Shown: positions 28,232-35,389, numbered from the stretch's first letter. The stretch is 36,182 nucleotides of DNA from an uncultured Verrucomicrobiota bacterium (GCA_903873945.1 CAIQQM010000162.1:1-36182), one strand, 5' to 3'. Notes: generated by a model from the sequence alone, not told the origin. Program-made: numbers and translations.

Positions 28232-29377
28232 TCAAGCGATCTTCAGGAAGGTCGAGATCTTGTGTAAAATTGGTGTGCGACGCAGGCAAGAAATGGTACA
28301 AAGCCGGCGGCAGGCACGGGTCTGGGCCCGGATCCGCCGTGCGCTTTCGCTGTACCACATCTGCTTCAGCGTGAGGTTTGTCTCCTTGACGAAGTTGCCA
28401 ATCGGCGCGTGATAGGGACAAAGCTCCACCAGACCGTGCTCGATCCACAGGTTGTCCGTGCCGATATTGCATTCCGGCTCGGAAGGATTCATCTCGATCT
28501 GCTTTTTGTGCATAGTCGAGGCCTTACCGTTCTTGTCCGCCAGATTTTGTCGGACCATCTCCTGGAGCGCCTGCTCAGTAGCATGAACGGCATAGCCCTG
28601 GCGCTTCAATTCCCGAATTTGATCAGTCACACGCCGCAGCCGTTCCGTGTCCTTGATGCACAGCAGCTCTTTGGTCGCCGACGGCATGTCTTCCAGCGGC
28701 TCGAACATCTGCGGCGTGCATATCACGCCTTCAATTTTACCGAACCGCTTCGCGATATCGAGAAACGACTCCAGATTGATGTCCGTCAACACGGTCTTGA
28801 TGTTGAGGCTGATGTGCTTCTTCTGGCGCCCGCGCTCCTGGAGCAACAGCTCGATGCAGCGCAGGGTCTTGGCCGTGCCGTCCTTGTACGGGCGAATGAT
28901 TTCGTTAATCTTCGGGTCTAGTGATTCGAGCGAAACCCCGAGATTGAACAGGCCCGCCGTGACAAAGCGCTGGGCCATTTCTTCGTTCATGATGTAGCCG
29001 TTGGTGGTGAAGCGAAAATCCAATCCCAGCTCTCCCGCCAGCTCGATCCACTCCAGCACATGCCGGCTCGTCGTTGGCTCACCGCCCATATACGACACCA
29101 GCGTTCCCCGCCCGCACAGCTCGTGGATTTCCCGCAATGCCCGCAACATCATCTCGTCCGTGAACGGCGAGGAGATTAGCTCGCGGTACTTGTCCCCCTT
29201 GAAATAACCGTAGGTGCACATGATGCACTTGGCGTTACAAGGCGCCCCGCGCCAGATGTGCACGGCGCGCGGCACGGCCATGAAAAACGGCGTGCGATCC
29301 GAAGCGATCGCCCTCAGTTCCTTCCCCAGATAGGGCAACCCGCGCGCCACTTTCCGCGGCAAAGCCGTAAGTTTCAT
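28232..29377 (-). CDS. Radical SAM protein with a SPASM-like C-terminal Cys cluster
   Basis: This 381-residue radical S-adenosylmethionine enzyme has a [4Fe-4S] site at Cys47, Cys51 and Cys54 (PCNAKCIMC, the CX3CX2C motif). The GGEPTTS segment that binds SAM follows at about residue 97. The barrel continues with FTTNGYIM and GVSLESLDP. The C-terminal third has further cysteines (ECNIG, ELCPYH, ACRRLCTISCL) arranged like a SPASM or twitch domain holding auxiliary clusters. Such proteins modify peptides or small molecules, but no precursor peptide or partner is seen next to it. The region just upstream (29378-29460) has repeated GATCAT/ATGATC-type inverted motifs that could be an operator. Confidence 0.85.
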   Translation of the reverse strand: MKLTALPRKVARGLPYLGKELRAIASDRTPFFMAVPRAVHIWRGAPCNAKCIMCTYGYFKGDKYRELISSPFTDEMMLRALREIHELCGRGTLVSYMGGEPTTSRHVLEWIELAGELGLDFRFTTNGYIMNEEMAQRFVTAGLFNLGVSLESLDPKINEIIRPYKDGTAKTLRCIELLLQERGRQKKHISLNIKTVLTDINLESFLDIAKRFGKIEGVICTPQMFEPLEDMPSATKELLCIKDTERLRRVTDQIRELKRQGYAVHATEQALQEMVRQNLADKNGKASTMHKKQIEMNPSEPECNIGTDNLWIEHGLVELCPYHAPIGNFVKETNLTLKQMWYSESARRIRAQTRACRRLCTISCLRRTPILHKISTFLKIA

Positions 29378-29509
29378 AATGACAACCTGTCTGCAGCAAA
29401 AAGGGGATCATTGATGATTATGTCACAGAATGATCATCATTACCCGAGTTGCAACACCTTATTATTCCCCGGCGCTAACAAATTTTCAAGTTTTTAGCAA
29501 AGGCCGGAT

Positions 29510-29584
29510 CTAAACAACCCAGCGAACAAGCGCGGCGAGCAGGAAAAGAAAAAGGAATAAGTAAGGGTTAGTCTCAGCCGGCAT
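29510..29584 (-). CDS. 24-residue single-pass membrane peptide
   Basis: A very short ORF encodes MPAETNPY followed by an almost unbroken hydrophobic stretch of 12 residues (LFLFLFLLAALV) and ends RWVV. This is the shape of known micro-membrane proteins such as KdpF-like subunits. An AAAGGGTG sequence 7 nt before the ATG is a plausible ribosome-binding site. The ORF begins 22 nt after the stop of the 88-residue gene on the same strand, so the two are probably co-transcribed. No homologue is recognised. The claim rests on the start signal, spacing and composition only. Confidence 0.45.
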   Translation of the reverse strand: MPAETNPYLFLFLFLLAALVRWVV

Positions 29585-29606
29585 AATGTAACACCCTTTA
29601 TAATGG

Positions 29607-29873
29607 TTAACGGTTTCTTTTGCCGTGGAGACCGACTGAATGGGCAATGTCATCGAATTCCTCGTGACTAACGTCTTCGAGTTGTTTGCCTTTGGCGGTG
29701 AGCTTCTCGTTGATTTTGAGAACCTTTTCGGTCATGACGTCGTGGGTTTCCTCGGAACCACCCATCAAGACGAAGTTCGGCCCGGTGGTCAACCGCTTGT
29801 GGCCGTCAGAGTCGAGGCCGAGGCCCACCATGACAGCCTTGCGCCGTTTTTTCTTTTTGCCGACATCTGACAT
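29607..29873 (-). CDS. Conserved hypothetical 88-residue protein
   Basis: This small basic protein starts with a Lys/Arg-rich segment (GKKKKRRKAVMVGLGLDSDGHKRLTTGPNF), then GGSEETHDVMTEKVLKINEKLTAKGKQLEDVSHEEFDDIAH. The pattern (GLGLD..DGHKR, GGSEETHD, the final EEFDDI helix) looks like a small protein family of unknown function in Verrucomicrobiota and Planctomycetota. This is memory-based recognition, not a search. The protein is soluble, with about one strand-rich N-half and two helices. It is the first gene of a putative pair with the membrane peptide downstream. Confidence 0.75.
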   Translation of the reverse strand: MSDVGKKKKRRKAVMVGLGLDSDGHKRLTTGPNFVLMGGSEETHDVMTEKVLKINEKLTAKGKQLEDVSHEEFDDIAHSVGLHGKRNR

Positions 29874-30142
29874 ACGAAGACGCTACGAACAAGGCAATGG
29901 AAGGTCAATACTGCGGCAGCCGGCTAAGGGGGGGCCTTTCGTGTTTTGGGCTTGTCGGGAAAGAATTACTCTTCAAACTGCGCCAAATTGCAAATGCACA
30001 ATTTCATCCAACACAGTTGCTGTAACGAGCGTCCTAGTTGGGTAAGCCTGGCCCAGAGATCCGAAGCCTGGCTTTGGAAGGTTCCCCTCTCCGGACGCAC
30101 AAGAGGCCTTAGACGCTCCACCTCGCACCATCCTCAGAAGAT

Positions 30143-32218
30143 ATGAAGAGCCGCTGGTTAGCACTGGTCTCGGTGATAGCAGTTATTTTCTGTTACGTGG
30201 CGGTGGTCTCGCAATTTTACGATAATAACTCCGACAAGTACCGGGTATTTTCAATAACCGCGTTCGGCTTCAAGCAACAGCAATTGGTGCAAAGGACGAA
30301 CATTCTCGATTTCGACTCGTTGATGGATCCATCGGAGGCGATGTGCCGGAGGCTAGACCTGATGCTGCCGAAAGACGCGCGTGTGTTCGTGAACGATATG
30401 CTTGGCCCGACCAACCGGGGCAAAGTGCTGACATATCACTATCTCACGTACTATCTTTTCCCACGCGAGATTGCGGTGAGTATGGACCAACCCGGCCGCG
30501 TCACGAAGAACGGCTTCATGGGCCAGCCTGCCGGGTCGGACCAGGAAATCCTCACCAACGGTTTTAACGTGATAGTGGATACGAAATCAGGCGTCTCAAT
30601 CAAATTCCAGAACAATCTTGTCCTGAATCAGGCGACAACGCCCGACTGGTTCCGCAACCCTAAAGATTGCGTCATAGCGTTTGCGTTCCCCCTGCTCACA
30701 GCGCTGGCCGGGCTCTGGCTGGTCGTGGTCCTGTTTCCGGGTTTAAGCGAGCGGATGGGGCCGCTGGAAAAGCTGGCCTGCGGCTTCGGGCTGGGAATGA
30801 TGGCTGTGGCTGCGTTGACGCTTGGGGTCAAACTGTGCGGTTTTCAAGGATATCGTTGGGTGTTCGTGGCCACTGGCGCCGGAGCGCTGTTGGTGGTTTG
30901 GAACAATCGAAGAGCCTTTTGGATGGGAACTAAAGCCGGCTTGTTGCAGGCGGTTCAAAGTCCGGTTGTCTTGACAGGGGGGTTGGTGTTTTTCCTGGTG
31001 TTTTGGGCGGCCGGAGTGTGGGGGCTTACAGAATCCGACGCGGTTTGCGCGTGGATGCTCAAGGCGAAAATCTTCCACCTGTGCACAGGGGGTGACATTG
31101 TCAGGTGGTTTTCGGAGCCGCGTCTGGCACATGCGCACATGGATTACCCGACACTGGTGCCTGCGTTGCATGCAGCCACGTACGATTCGTTGGGTCATTT
31201 GAATGAGTGTGTCACCAAGTTCTGGCCCGCGTGGACGCTGCTGCTGTTGCTGGGAGCAGTGGCCTCACTCAACCGCGGTTGCAAGGGCTGGGTTGCCGCC
31301 CCGCAGTTTCTGCTGCTAGCTCTAGCGGTAATACCGGCCACCCGGCTCTACAGCATCAGCGAAGGAGGGACCATGCCGATGGCATTTTTCACCGCGCTGG
31401 GTTTTCTCCAGTGTGCCCTCTGGCAGGTGGAAAAGGACCACGGCCGGCTTTGGCTCGGGTTGACGCTGTTCTTTGGGGCGGCGATGGCAAAGTTTGAAGG
31501 GTTTATCATCCTGGCGGTGGTGGTGTCCTGGATTTTGCTTATGCCTTCAGCGCGGCCTTCGTGGAAGGGGTGGACGGGGCTCGTGCGAATGCTGGCGTTC
31601 TGGTTGGTGGCGGCGCTGCCCTTCATCTGGCTACGGGCGCGCATTCCGGTTCTGCACTATGAATCGGGCTGGGCGGGTTATGCCCTGCGCAATCCCTGGA
31701 CGACGGTTTCGCACTGGCCAGGGATCCTGATGATGATTCTATCGCGGTGGTTTTTCAGCCATGACTTTGCCGCTTGGAATGGGGAGAGCGGCTACCTGCA
31801 TTATGTGGGGAAGTGGCAAGGGTTTTCATCGCTGTATAACCATCCGACGCTGGGTTTGGCGTGGGTAAACGTGCTGATGACGGTGGCGCTGTGGTATACG
31901 ATGCCGGCGCGGCGCAAGCTCATCCTGTGGATGGTGGCGGTAATATTTTCGATGACCGCTGCGTTCAGCCTGGTGTTTGCCAGTTTTGTGAGCATCACGA
32001 ATCTGGCCCAAGTGATCGAGTATACGGAGGAGATAACCGCTGCGCGCTACCTCTTTCCCATGCTGATAGCCTGGTCGGTCACGAGCCTAACCCTCCTGTT
32101 TGCCAGCCAGTTTGCGGAGTCAACGGTCCCGGAAGCGGGCACTACACTGACAGGGAAGGCGAACCCAGCGCCTGTACGTCCGAAAAACAAATCGTCACTC
32201 CCGGTTGCAAAGAAATAA
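30143..32218 (+). CDS. Polytopic membrane protein, possible GT-C-type glycosyltransferase
   Basis: This 691-residue protein has one N-terminal transmembrane helix (residues about 5-25), an extracytoplasmic region of about 140 residues, then roughly 10-12 hydrophobic segments from about residue 175 to 660 and a short polar C-terminus. The layout, with a large soluble N-terminal loop and long helical bundle, resembles ArnT-like or dolichyl-mannosyltransferase-like GT-C enzymes. AVCAWMLKAKIFHLCTGGD, beginning near residue 300, could be a loop between helices. No classical DXD or EXD signature was confirmed in the first loop, so the enzymatic call is tentative. Its stop is 2 nt from the dnaJ-like stop on the other strand. 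Confidence 0.6.
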   Translation: MKSRWLALVSVIAVIFCYVAVVSQFYDNNSDKYRVFSITAFGFKQQQLVQRTNILDFDSLMDPSEAMCRRLDLMLPKDARVFVNDMLGPTNRGKVLTYHYLTYYLFPREIAVSMDQPGRVTKNGFMGQPAGSDQEILTNGFNVIVDTKSGVSIKFQNNLVLNQATTPDWFRNPKDCVIAFAFPLLTALAGLWLVVVLFPGLSERMGPLEKLACGFGLGMMAVAALTLGVKLCGFQGYRWVFVATGAGALLVVWNNRRAFWMGTKAGLLQAVQSPVVLTGGLVFFLVFWAAGVWGLTESDAVCAWMLKAKIFHLCTGGDIVRWFSEPRLAHAHMDYPTLVPALHAATYDSLGHLNECVTKFWPAWTLLLLLGAVASLNRGCKGWVAAPQFLLLALAVIPATRLYSISEGGTMPMAFFTALGFLQCALWQVEKDHGRLWLGLTLFFGAAMAKFEGFIILAVVVSWILLMPSARPSWKGWTGLVRMLAFWLVAALPFIWLRARIPVLHYESGWAGYALRNPWTTVSHWPGILMMILSRWFFSHDFAAWNGESGYLHYVGKWQGFSSLYNHPTLGLAWVNVLMTVALWYTMPARRKLILWMVAVIFSMTAAFSLVFASFVSITNLAQVIEYTEEITAARYLFPMLIAWSVTSLTLLFASQFAESTVPEAGTTLTGKANPAPVRPKNKSSLPVAKK

Positions 32219-32220
32219 AA

Positions 32221-33279
32221 TCATTTCGCGTCCGCGCGCGGGTTGAACGAGGATTGGCGGGCGAGCTGCTCCCAGAGCTTCCGCTCCGAATCAGTGACAC
32301 GACCCGGCACTTCAACTCGAGTTAAGACAATCAAATCACCATTAGCGCCGCCACGGCGAGGCAATCCGCGACCGCGCACCCGGAGTTTCTGGCCATTTTG
32401 CGTGCCCGGCGGTATGCGAATGTTCACCGGACCGGTGAGCGTGGGAACAGAAATTTCCGCGCCAAGAACAGCCTCCCACGGCGCAACTCCGGCTTCGTAA
32501 ATCAAGCTATGGTCCTCGACTTCAAAGTCGGGATGGCGGGCAAAACGAACGCGGAGAAAAAGGTCGCCGGCAGCGCCGCCAGCCAAACCTGTCTCGCCGC
32601 GTCCGGCGACGCGCAAGCGCTGTCCTTCGGCGACGCCGGGAGGCACTTTGACCTGATAAGTGTCCGTCTTCGACACCTGACCGGTGCCACCACAGGCATT
32701 GCAGAGGTGCTGGGCGCGCTGACCCGAACCGTCGCAATGCTGGCAAGGCAGGCCATGCCGGACGGAAACGGATCGGACCGAACCCCGCACGACTTCCTCT
32801 AGCGTGACGAGCATATCGCCCTCGATGTCACGCCCGCGTTCGGCAACCTCTTCTTCAGCAAAACCGCCGGCGCGACCAAAACCAGGGGCACCCCTGCGGC
32901 CAGCGGAGCCGAAAATCTGCTCGAAAAAATCGCTGAAGCCGGTGCCGCCGAAGTGGAACTCGTGCTCCTCGCCGCGAGGCCCGCTCCCCGGAAATGGACG
33001 TCCGCCACCGAAGGATTCCCAGCCTGGAGGCGGACGAAAGTCCGCGCCGGATTTCCAATTGGAGCCTAGTTCGTCGTATTTTCTGCGTTTGGCGGGATCG
33101 CCGAGGACTTCGTAGGCCTCGTTGATTTCCTTGAATTTCTCCTCGGCCTGCTTTTTGTTTTTGGCGACGTCGGGATGGAATTCGCGAGCGAGTTTGCGAA
33201 AGGCTTTCTTGATGTCAGCGTCACTCGCCGCGCGGGGCACACCAAGGCTGTGGTAGTAGTCTTTATACTGGACAGGCAT
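32221..33279 (-). CDS. DnaJ-family co-chaperone with a halved zinc finger
   Basis: This 352-residue Hsp40 stimulates Hsp70 (DnaK) ATPase. The J domain (residues 1-72) has the HPD motif at 35-37. A Gly/Phe-rich linker (about 73-150) follows. The cysteine-rich region has only two CxxCxGxG motifs (CQHCDGSG, CNACGGTG) instead of four, so at most one zinc site can form. The two C-terminal beta-sandwich substrate-binding domains follow (VKVPPGVAEGQRLRVAGRG; IRIPPGTQNGQKLRVRGRG). It lies between a type I DnaJ and a CbpA-type protein. No dnaK or grpE is adjacent, so it is probably a second, specialised J-protein. Confidence 0.92.
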   Translation of the reverse strand: MPVQYKDYYHSLGVPRAASDADIKKAFRKLAREFHPDVAKNKKQAEEKFKEINEAYEVLGDPAKRRKYDELGSNWKSGADFRPPPGWESFGGGRPFPGSGPRGEEHEFHFGGTGFSDFFEQIFGSAGRRGAPGFGRAGGFAEEEVAERGRDIEGDMLVTLEEVVRGSVRSVSVRHGLPCQHCDGSGQRAQHLCNACGGTGQVSKTDTYQVKVPPGVAEGQRLRVAGRGETGLAGGAAGDLFLRVRFARHPDFEVEDHSLIYEAGVAPWEAVLGAEISVPTLTGPVNIRIPPGTQNGQKLRVRGRGLPRRGGANGDLIVLTRVEVPGRVTDSERKLWEQLARQSSFNPRADAK

Positions 33280-33448
33280 AAGAAACCCGGAGCATTAGAA
33301 CATAAAGTCGAGAAATGCTCTAGACAAAATAGCTGCGGTCAAGTGCTTGTCAAAGTCCCGAGACGTGCGCGCCTAAGCGCTCTATCATTCATTTGCTTTT
33401 GGCTCAAGGCTATGCTGTATTGAATGGCTGACGTGCCGAACGACAGAG

Positions 33449-33889
33449 ATGCCCGCGTTGAAACAACTGACTATACAAATGACCATTGAACAGACCCCGA
33501 TAACCCGGAAAACTCTGGAACTGTGCCAGACGATTTTGGAACAGCCGAACATAAAATCCATCCGCGAGCGAATTGAAGCATTCACGGCGGATGAAACGAC
33601 GCGAGCGCATTACGACGGACTGGTAAAAAGGGGCGAGGTCTTGCAACAGAAGCAACAACTTTCGACTCCCCTGACGGGTGAAGAGATCGCCGATTTCGAA
33701 CAGCACCGGGAGGCGCTCCTGAATAACCCGGTAGCCCGAGGCTACCTCGACGCCCAGGGAGAACTCCATGAAATCAAGCACTCCGTCCATCAATACCTCA
33801 ACAAGACGCTGGAATTGCTCCGGCTGCCGACAGCGGAAGAGGTGAGTGGGAATGTGTGCGGACATGGCGGCTGCGGGTGCGGGCACTGA
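33449..33889 (+). CDS. YlbF/YmcA-like protein with a Cys/His-rich tail
   Basis: This 146-residue helical protein is similar to the Com_YlbF family, which in Bacillus forms a complex affecting RNA maturation and development. The central part (about residues 20-125) is made of long amphipathic helices with the family's LNNPVARGYLDAQGELHEIKHSVHQYLNKTLE-type segment. The last 11 residues are CGHGGCGCGH-rich, a likely metal-binding tail. An alternative ATG at 33479 (MTIEQTPITRKTL) would remove 10 residues and is plausible; neither start has a good ribosome-binding site. It is divergent from the dnaJ-like gene, with 169 nt between the starts. Confidence 0.72.
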   Translation: MPALKQLTIQMTIEQTPITRKTLELCQTILEQPNIKSIRERIEAFTADETTRAHYDGLVKRGEVLQQKQQLSTPLTGEEIADFEQHREALLNNPVARGYLDAQGELHEIKHSVHQYLNKTLELLRLPTAEEVSGNVCGHGGCGCGH

Positions 33890-34110
33890 GCAAAGATTCC
33901 AAAGGCATCCCCAAAAATCGGCGGCTGGTCCAATTCTTGTGGAGTGGTGTGTCTTTTTAACTCCGCTCGAATCTTTTTTCAAGGACAATAACCCCTTGCA
34001 GTCTCGGTTTAGGGTATCCCCACACCCTTCCCCACATGGGGAGGGGCACTGATTTCAAACCATCCTTTGCTCACAAGGGTTTTGTCGCTTTTTGCCTTCG
34101 TGTGCCACCC

Positions 34111-34128
34111 CCGACTTCGGTCGGTTTT
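34111..34128 (+). terminator. Short intrinsic-terminator-like hairpin with UUCG loop
   Basis: CCGAC (34111-34115) and GTCGG (34120-34124) close a TTCG tetraloop, followed by TTTT (34125-34128). The stem is short, but the UUCG loop is highly stabilising. It lies 222 nt past the YlbF-like stop, so it could end that transcript. The U-tract is minimal, hence moderate confidence. Confidence 0.4.
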
Positions 34129-34325
34129 GCCGCTCACGCGGCTGACGGGCTGCGCGCGGCCAAGAGGCCGTGCTCGCCCAAAACCTCCCTCGTCGCTGAC
34201 GCGTCAAACGGGTTCACCCACGGACGGGTTATATCGTTAAAGGACAGATTTGTCCTTTACGAAGGAACGAGTTTTACGACGGGTTGCGACGAGTAAAACG
34301 GGTTTGAACACGCCGACGCGGAAGC

Positions 34326-34478
34326 GGCCAAAGACTTGTGAGATTTTCACCTGTCGGCGTCTTACAGGACTGTGCCTTTCGTCGAAAAACATCACAAGAC
34401 TTTGGCCGGGGGAATGAGCGGGCGAGCCAGCATGGGATTTCAAAAGACGGAAACCCATGCCCGCTCGCTGATCCGCTC
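34326..34478 (+). repeat. Two-hairpin structured element, copy 1
   Basis: Hairpin 1 pairs GGCCAAAGACTTGTGA (34326-34341) with TCACAAGACTTTGGCC (34392-34407), 15 of 16 positions complementary; a small inner stem CCTGT/ACAGG sits at 34350-34368. Hairpin 2 pairs, from outside in, GAGCGG/CCGCTC (34416-34421 with 34473-34478), GCGAGC/GCTCGC (34422-34427 with 34463-34468, after a bulged TGAT), GCATGGG/CCCATGC (34430-34436 with 34454-34460) and TTC/GAA. A second, diverged copy with compensating changes lies at 34768-34950 in the same orientation. Confidence 0.7.
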
Positions 34479-34582
34479 ATACTGATTCTGACTGGTTGCC
34501 ACTTCGCAGCTGGATGAATTTGGCATTGCCAAATAGGGTTTTCTTACTGGACAGAGCCTGCGCAAGTTCATATGCCCTATTT

Positions 34583-34753
34583 ATGGCAAAAGTATATCCA
34601 TATCATACGAACTCGCCCGAATACGAGCCGAAACACCGCGAAGTTTATCACGACAAAGATACCTGTCCGGACGGGAAACGCATCAAGCCTGAGCACCGTG
34701 TGTCAGGAGACGGCGGCAAGAAACATTGTCTGGAATGCTACAAGGTTGATTAG
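34583..34753 (+). CDS. Small conserved-looking protein of 56 residues
   Basis: The ORF encodes MAKVYPYHTNSPEYEPKHRE followed by VYHDKDTCPDGKRIKPEHRV, then SGDGGKKHCLECYKVD. It is hydrophilic and rich in Lys, His, Tyr and Pro, with three cysteines, including a C-terminal CxxC (HCLEC) preceded by TCPDGKRI, which could form a small zinc knuckle. The pattern is protein-like and resembles small unnamed proteins in environmental bacteria (from memory, not searched). It sits between the two copies of the two-hairpin element, and its stop is 14 nt before copy 2. The ATG at 34583 is chosen because upstream in-frame sequence is not protein-like. Confidence 0.65.
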   Translation: MAKVYPYHTNSPEYEPKHREVYHDKDTCPDGKRIKPEHRVSGDGGKKHCLECYKVD

Positions 34754-34767
34754 GGGATTTGCAGAGC

Positions 34768-34950
34768 AGCCAAAGACTTGAGAGCTTTCTGCGCCGTTCG
34801 GGGATGTCCGCCTGCGCCCCCGTTACCCCCTACGGCTGGACACCCCTACCGTCTTGAAACATCCCAAGACTTTGGCTTGACGGGCGGGCGAGCCGAACCG
34901 GGCTTTCTTCCAGGTGTTCAGAAACCCGTTTCCGCTCGCTTGATTCGCCC
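34768..34950 (+). repeat. Two-hairpin structured element, copy 2
   Basis: Hairpin 1 pairs AGCCAAAGACTTG (34768-34780) with CAAGACTTTGGCT (34865-34877), with the same single A/A mismatch as copy 1. Its apical part is different and holds GGGGATGTCC/GGACACCCC (34800-34809 with 34838-34846). Hairpin 2 pairs GGGCGG with TCGCCC (34882-34887 with 34945-34950, one G-T wobble), GCGAGC/GCTCGC (34888-34893 with 34934-34939, after a TTGAT bulge), AACCGGG/CCCGTTT (34896-34902 with 34925-34931, one mismatch) and TTC/GAA. Identity to copy 1 is confined to helices, bulges and the joining stretch AACATC-CAAGACTTTGGC. Confidence 0.7.
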
Positions 34951-34956
34951 TTTTTT
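34882..34956 (+). terminator. Hairpin 2 of copy 2 followed by a T-tract
   Basis: The long hairpin described for copy 2 is followed directly by TTTTTT (34951-34956). A stable stem plus U-tract, 129 nt after the stop of the 56-residue ORF, would serve as an intrinsic terminator. Copy 1 lacks the T-tract, so termination is unlikely to be the shared role of the element. Confidence 0.5.
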
Positions 34957-35136
34957 AACTCGTTAAAACAAGTCAGAGAATCAGTGGAATTCGGCAAAGC
35001 CTCATGCACGGGTTATTTCCCCACGCCGTCCTCACGCATGTTCGCCGTCCGCCCTCTTTCCATTATAACGTCCGCTCCGCGTCCGTTGCGTCAAGAGTGC
35101 GGAACGGCTCCAGAGCCGCCACGCACAAAGGTCGAG

Positions 35137-35148
35137 CGTTATCAGCCA
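35137..35148 (+). repeat. 12-nt direct repeat CGTTATCAGCCA, copy a
   Basis: The 12-mer lies 14 nt before the ATG at 35163 and is identical to the one at 35378-35389, which lies 12 nt before the next small ORF. Its GTTATC is the right half of an AAC...GTT inverted repeat. This is the position at which an integron-type cassette core site would occur. Confidence 0.5.
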
Positions 35149-35162
35149 AACAACAAACTTCC

Positions 35163-35366
35163 ATGTCATACATCGAAGAATTCGAGTCGGAGCTTGCAGG
35201 AAAGCTCAACGCAGGCGAGGACACCGTGTCCGTAGTCCGTTGGGTAGCCGAGAAAGTGCTTGAGAGCTACCGGAACGGAATCACCGCAGGCCAGAAAGGG
35301 GCTACGGTGATTCGCAAGGGCAAGAGCCGCAGGCGCGGTTTCAGCCCGGAACGAGAAGCCGATTAG
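35163..35366 (+). CDS. Hypothetical 67-residue protein
   Basis: The ORF encodes an acidic helical N-half (MSYIEEFESELAGKLNAGED, then a helix TVSVVRWVAEKVLESY) and a basic C-half (GQKGATVIRKGKSRRRGFSPEREAD). The split charge and the KSRRRGFSP tail suggest nucleic-acid or ribosome contact, but no family is recognised with certainty. The start at 35163 is set by the clean protein-like sequence from there on. The frame stays open upstream through palindromic DNA and is not credible. It is followed 35 nt later by another small ORF with the same 12-nt upstream repeat. Confidence 0.65.
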   Translation: MSYIEEFESELAGKLNAGEDTVSVVRWVAEKVLESYRNGITAGQKGATVIRKGKSRRRGFSPEREAD

Positions 35367-35377
35367 TCGCAAGGCTT

Positions 35378-35389
35378 CGTTATCAGCCA
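35378..35389 (+). repeat. 12-nt direct repeat CGTTATCAGCCA, copy b
   Basis: Identical to 35137-35148. Here the CGTT follows GGCTT (35373-35377), which pairs with AAGCC (35356-35360), and AACG (35350-35353) pairs with CGTT. It forms a short hairpin of about 32 nt that overlaps the end of the preceding ORF. Confidence 0.5.

Larger units (their letters stand above)
33890..34582. other. Gene-poor, hairpin-dense segment
   Basis: This 693-nt stretch has no convincing gene; the 86-codon frame at 34036-34296 runs through several palindromes and lacks protein-like composition. It holds a series of short stem-loops: 34025-34046 (10-bp stem with loop CA), 34111-34124, 34129-34142, 34157-34170, the 10-bp palindrome TGACGCGTCA at 34197-34206, and AAAGGACA/TGTCCTTT around 34239-34258. 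The two-hairpin element copy 1 (34326-34478) comes last. It could be a non-coding RNA locus or the remains of mobile elements. Confidence 0.5.
34754..35162. other. 409-nt stretch without a gene
   Basis: It contains copy 2 of the two-hairpin element with its T-tract (34768-34956) and a palindromic TTAACTCGTTAA at about 34955-34966. An attC-like inverted-repeat junction lies at 35067-35140: AAC (35067-35069) and GCTC (35074-35077) against GAGC (35134-35137) and GTT (35138-35140), with inner stems TGCGT/ACGCA and GGCTC/GAGCC. No protein-coding frame looks real here. Confidence 0.5.

Noticed and set aside
29874-30142. Intergenic gene or RNA upstream of the polytopic membrane protein
   Set aside because: No protein-like frame, tRNA-like fold or clear promoter was found; left as plain intergenic DNA.
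34036-34296. 86-codon open frame in the hairpin-rich segment
   Set aside because: It runs through several perfect palindromes, has no ribosome-binding site and its composition is not protein-like.
34416-34500. Possible hammerhead-like ribozyme core (CTGAT and GAAAC present)
   Set aside because: The CUGAUGA and GAAA core elements are not in the right order or spacing around three helices.
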